64,000 bases of DNA, taken from Roseburia sp. 1XD42-34 (lineage in GTDB: Bacteria > Bacillota > Bacilli > Bacillales > Amphibacillaceae). The notes under the pieces are model-generated. The model saw only the letters and a program-made list of their open reading frames with translations. It was not told where the DNA came from and searched no databases. The stretch is taken from the NCBI RefSeq assembly GCF_009917385.1, contig NZ_QWLJ01000008.1, positions 94,153-158,152 of the forward strand, written 5' to 3'. How positions within the stretch are numbered: position 1 is the first letter of the stretch; every line of letters begins with the position of its first letter. Below are positions 61,840 to 64,000 of the stretch, in pieces. Made by a program: the position numbers and the translations under genes.

Positions 61840-63036
61840 TTATGGCGTTAAAACTTCTTTAATATGTGAAATTGCCCAAGCTAGATCCTCTTTTTCAATA
61901 ATTAATGGAGGCGCAAAACGAATGACATTTTCGTGTGTCTCTTTACATAGGAGACCTTTTTCCTTTAAAGCTTCACAATACGGACGAGCTGGTTCGGTAA
62001 GCTCAACGCCGATAAACAATCCTTTTCCCCGTACTTCTTTAATCTTTGGATTCGTAATTGTCTTTAACTCATTCATCATATACGTACCTAGCTCTAATGA
62101 TCGTTCTGCTAATTTTTCCTCTTCTAGCACTTCTAATGCAGCGATGGACACTGCACATGCTAACGGGTTGCCTCCGAAAGTGGACCCATGGGAGCCTGGA
62201 TTGAAAACCCCAAGAATATCTTTGTTGGCTACTACACAGGAGATCGGAAATACGCCGCCACCTAGAGCTTTTCCGAGAATTTGCATATCAGGTGTTACAT
62301 TTTCCCAGTTACAAGCAAACATCTTTCCTGTACGGGCAAGACCGGACTGGATTTCATCAGCAATATAAAGCACATTGTTCTCCTTACAAATTTGATAAGC
62401 TTCTTGTAAAAAGCCATCCGGTGGGATCACAATACCCGCTTCTCCTTGAATTGGTTCAAATAGAAACCCAGCAGTATTTTCATTAATCGCAGCTTTTAGT
62501 GCATCTGTATCTCCGTAAGGAATAATTTTGATACCGGGCAGCATTGGACCGAAACCACGCTTATATTCAGCCTCAGAGGATAACGAGACAGCGGTCATGG
62601 TTCGACCATGAAAATTACCTTCGCAAGCGATAATTTGCGCTTTATTTTCGGCTACTCCTTTGACATCATAAGCCCAGCGTCTTGCAGCTTTAATAGCTGT
62701 TTCCACCGCTTCTGCACCCGTATTCATTGGGAGAGCCATTTCTTTATTGGTAAGCTTACAAATTTTTTCAAACCAAGGACCAAGCTGATCGTTATGAAAA
62801 GCTCTGGAAGTTAATGTTAAACGGTCAGCCTGCTCTTTAAGGGCATTAATTATTTTGGGGTGGCGGTGCCCCTGGTTTACTGCAGAGTATGCACTTAGCA
62901 TGTCCATATAGCGGTTTCCTTCAGGATCTTCTACCCAAACCCCTTCCGCTTTTGAAATAACGACAGGGAGCGGGTGATAATTTTTCGCACCGTATTCCTG
63001 TGTTTGGTCAATAATTTGTTGACTTGTTAGTCCCAT
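61840..63036 (-). CDS. rocD: Ornithine aminotransferase RocD
   Basis: The 398-residue class III PLP aminotransferase has the cofactor-phosphate region [20 protein letters not shown], the Asp in [14 protein letters not shown] and the PLP Lys in [13 protein letters not shown]. It converts ornithine to glutamate semialdehyde in arginine catabolism. Length matches RocD. CGGAGGG precedes the ATG. The stop codon touches the end of repeat copy 10. Confidence 0.95.
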   Translation of the reverse strand: MGLTSQQIIDQTQEYGAKNYHPLPVVISKAEGVWVEDPEGNRYMDMLSAYSAVNQGHRHPKIINALKEQADRLTLTSRAFHNDQLGPWFEKICKLTNKEMALPMNTGAEAVETAIKAARRWAYDVKGVAENKAQIIACEGNFHGRTMTAVSLSSEAEYKRGFGPMLPGIKIIPYGDTDALKAAINENTAGFLFEPIQGEAGIVIPPDGFLQEAYQICKENNVLYIADEIQSGLARTGKMFACNWENVTPDMQILGKALGGGVFPISCVVANKDILGVFNPGSHGSTFGGNPLACAVSIAALEVLEEEKLAERSLELGTYMMNELKTITNPKIKEVRGKGLFIGVELTEPARPYCEALKEKGLLCKETHENVIRFAPPLIIEKEDLAWAISHIKEVLTP

Positions 63037-63189
63037 ACGATCCCTCCGAATTTTAAAAATAGTCTACAAACATAGTATAACAATTTTTTATAGCCACTGC
63101 CATCTAGAAAAGCAGTTTTAATCTGATAAATTTGAAAATTAATGCAAGGAATTTTGCTATATAGAAAAGTTATATGGTAATAGAAAAAC

Positions 63190-63264
63190 GCCGGAGTCCA
63201 CAACCAATTCGCGAAGTTCACAGAAAAATGGCGAAGTTTACAACAAGGTTGCGCAAAGTTTACA
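63190..63264 (+). repeat. Four imperfect ~20-bp tandem repeats upstream of yisL
   Basis: Related units are GCCGGAGTCCACA (63190), GCGAAGTTCACA (63211), GCGAAGTTTACA (63231) and GCAAAGTTTACA (63253). Spacing is 20-22 bp, about two helical turns. They lie between rocD and yisL, whose starts face apart. Confidence 0.65.
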
Positions 63265-63405
63265 ATTTTTCATTTTTTAAAACTACCAAATAGATGTAAA
63301 TAAAGCTATATATAATAAGAATAGTTGAAGTGTTAAAAATGAAATATTACTAGGATCATGATATGATAGCAATAGTTGAATTGGAAATAGGAGGTAGATT
63401 GTTTC

Positions 63406-63768
63406 ATGAATACACATTTGCATATAACTGCATGGGCGTTAGGCTTTATTTTGTTTGTGATCGCTTATGTTATGTACAAGAAAGGAAATACGAAAGCAGG
63501 GAAAATCATACATATGATTTTGCGCTTGGATTATTTGCTTATCTTATATTCTGGTGGAGAATTAATTACTCCTTATTTTAATGGAGGGGATTTATTGCCA
63601 GAGGCGATTGTTAAAGGGGTTGCCGGTATTTGGATGATTGTAATTATGGAAATGCTACTCGTTCGTTTACCAAAGCAGAAGCCATTAAAAGCATTATGGA
63701 TTCAATTTATTATTGCTGTCCTCCTCCTTCTTGTATTAGGATTTGTACGCTTACCTATGGGTGTCTAG
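63406..63768 (+). CDS. yisL: DUF1516 membrane protein YisL
   Basis: The 120-residue protein has four membrane helices and starts MNTHLHITAWALGFILFVIA, characteristic of YisL. A central LRLDYLLILYSGGELI segment is also typical. Function unknown. AGGAGG lies upstream of the ATG. Own terminator follows. Confidence 0.88.
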   Translation: MNTHLHITAWALGFILFVIAYVMYKKGNTKAGKIIHMILRLDYLLILYSGGELITPYFNGGDLLPEAIVKGVAGIWMIVIMEMLLVRLPKQKPLKALWIQFIIAVLLLLVLGFVRLPMGV

Positions 63769-63800
63769 CTGATTTATACATGTTTTATTAAAATTGCTAG

Positions 63801-63837
63801 AAAGGTTGTCCTTATTAAAGGGGGACAACCTTTTTTG
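63801..63837 (+). terminator. Intrinsic terminator of yisL
   Basis: AAGGTTGTCC (63802-63811) pairs with GGACAACCTT (63823-63832), then TTTTG. Repeat copy 11 starts a few bases later. Confidence 0.9.
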
Positions 63838-63842
63838 TTCAA

Positions 63843-64000
63843 AGGTAAGAAAGTATAAAATTTGTTACTTTAGGATAAGGGAATAATGGAATAGCCACGT
63901 CCGGCTTAAGCGCCCAGCAACTGGGCGACTTCACGAATCGCCCTACGATAAGTCATCATTGGTTCGTACCTCACCGTGATTCCTAAAACTTTAGTTGCTT
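63843..64000 (+). repeat. Dispersed repeat family 1, copy 11 (short form, cut by window end)
   Basis: It begins AGGTAAGAAAGTATAAAATT and shows CAGCAACTGGGCGACTTCAC and GATAAGTCATCATTGGTTCG, running off the window at AAAACTTTAGTTGCTT. Confidence 0.88.

Noticed and set aside
61570..62368. Plus-strand open frames across repeat copy 10 and opposite rocD
   Set aside because: They read through two repeat elements and then antisense to rocD; composition is not protein-like.
63190..63264. Possible CRISPR-like array
   Set aside because: Units are only 12-13 bp, spacing is about 20 bp, units are imperfect, and no cas genes are near.

Overview
The window is low-GC Firmicute DNA from a Bacillaceae member, most like the Virgibacillus/Oceanobacillus/Lentibacillus group. 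The clues are AT-rich codons, strong AGGAGG ribosome sites, GTG/TTG starts, spore genes (yhaL, gerPABCDEF), an OpuA osmoprotectant operon, and a gene order that follows the B. subtilis yha-yhf-yhg-yhj-yis region. The organism is inferred from protein similarity recalled from memory; no search was run.

Layout. 1-14650 is the yha block: yhaN (truncated by the window edge), a GbsR/OpcR-type repressor, yhaM, yhaL, prsA, a DUF3267 membrane protein, yhaI, a second GbsR-type repressor divergent from opuAA-opuAB-opuAC plus a second OpuAC, yhaH, trpP and hit. Between hit and ecsA, adjacent in B. subtilis, lies an accessory nucleoside/ribose operon (rbsK, iunH, DcuC-like permease, lacI; 15777-20231). 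It is flanked by inverted copies of a dispersed repeat. 21156-33425 holds ecsAB (no ecsC), yhaA, a ferritin-like protein, PAP2, an MFS exporter joined to liaFSR, bdbC with a thioredoxin-like partner, an iron alcohol dehydrogenase and hmoB. 33898-41835 holds pbpF, hemEHY and pepF. 42321-57003 holds the tiny yhfH, lplJ, a FadR-controlled acyl-CoA ligase, comK, yhjD, a DedA/TVP38 protein, signal peptidase I and addBA. 57639-63768 holds the gerP operon, a DUF418 protein, rocD and yisL.

How they work together. OpuA and its regulators handle glycine-betaine uptake. PrsA, EcsAB and signal peptidase serve protein export. LiaFSR senses envelope stress. BdbC and its partner oxidise exported thiols. HemEHY and HmoB cover late haem synthesis and degradation. 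AddAB and YhaN/YhaM are DNA/RNA processing factors. ComK drives competence, and YhaL and GerP serve spores.

The most unusual content is intergenic. Two interspersed repeat families recur throughout. Family 1 (about 205-270 bp, at least 11 copies) has a conserved hairpin and tends to sit at gene 3' ends, often next to an intrinsic terminator. Family 2 (about 140-190 bp, about 9 copies) looks like transposase-less IS200/IS605-type elements with TTTAT targets. Two family 2 copies are nested inside family 1 copies. No rRNA, tRNA, CRISPR array or intact transposase gene was seen.
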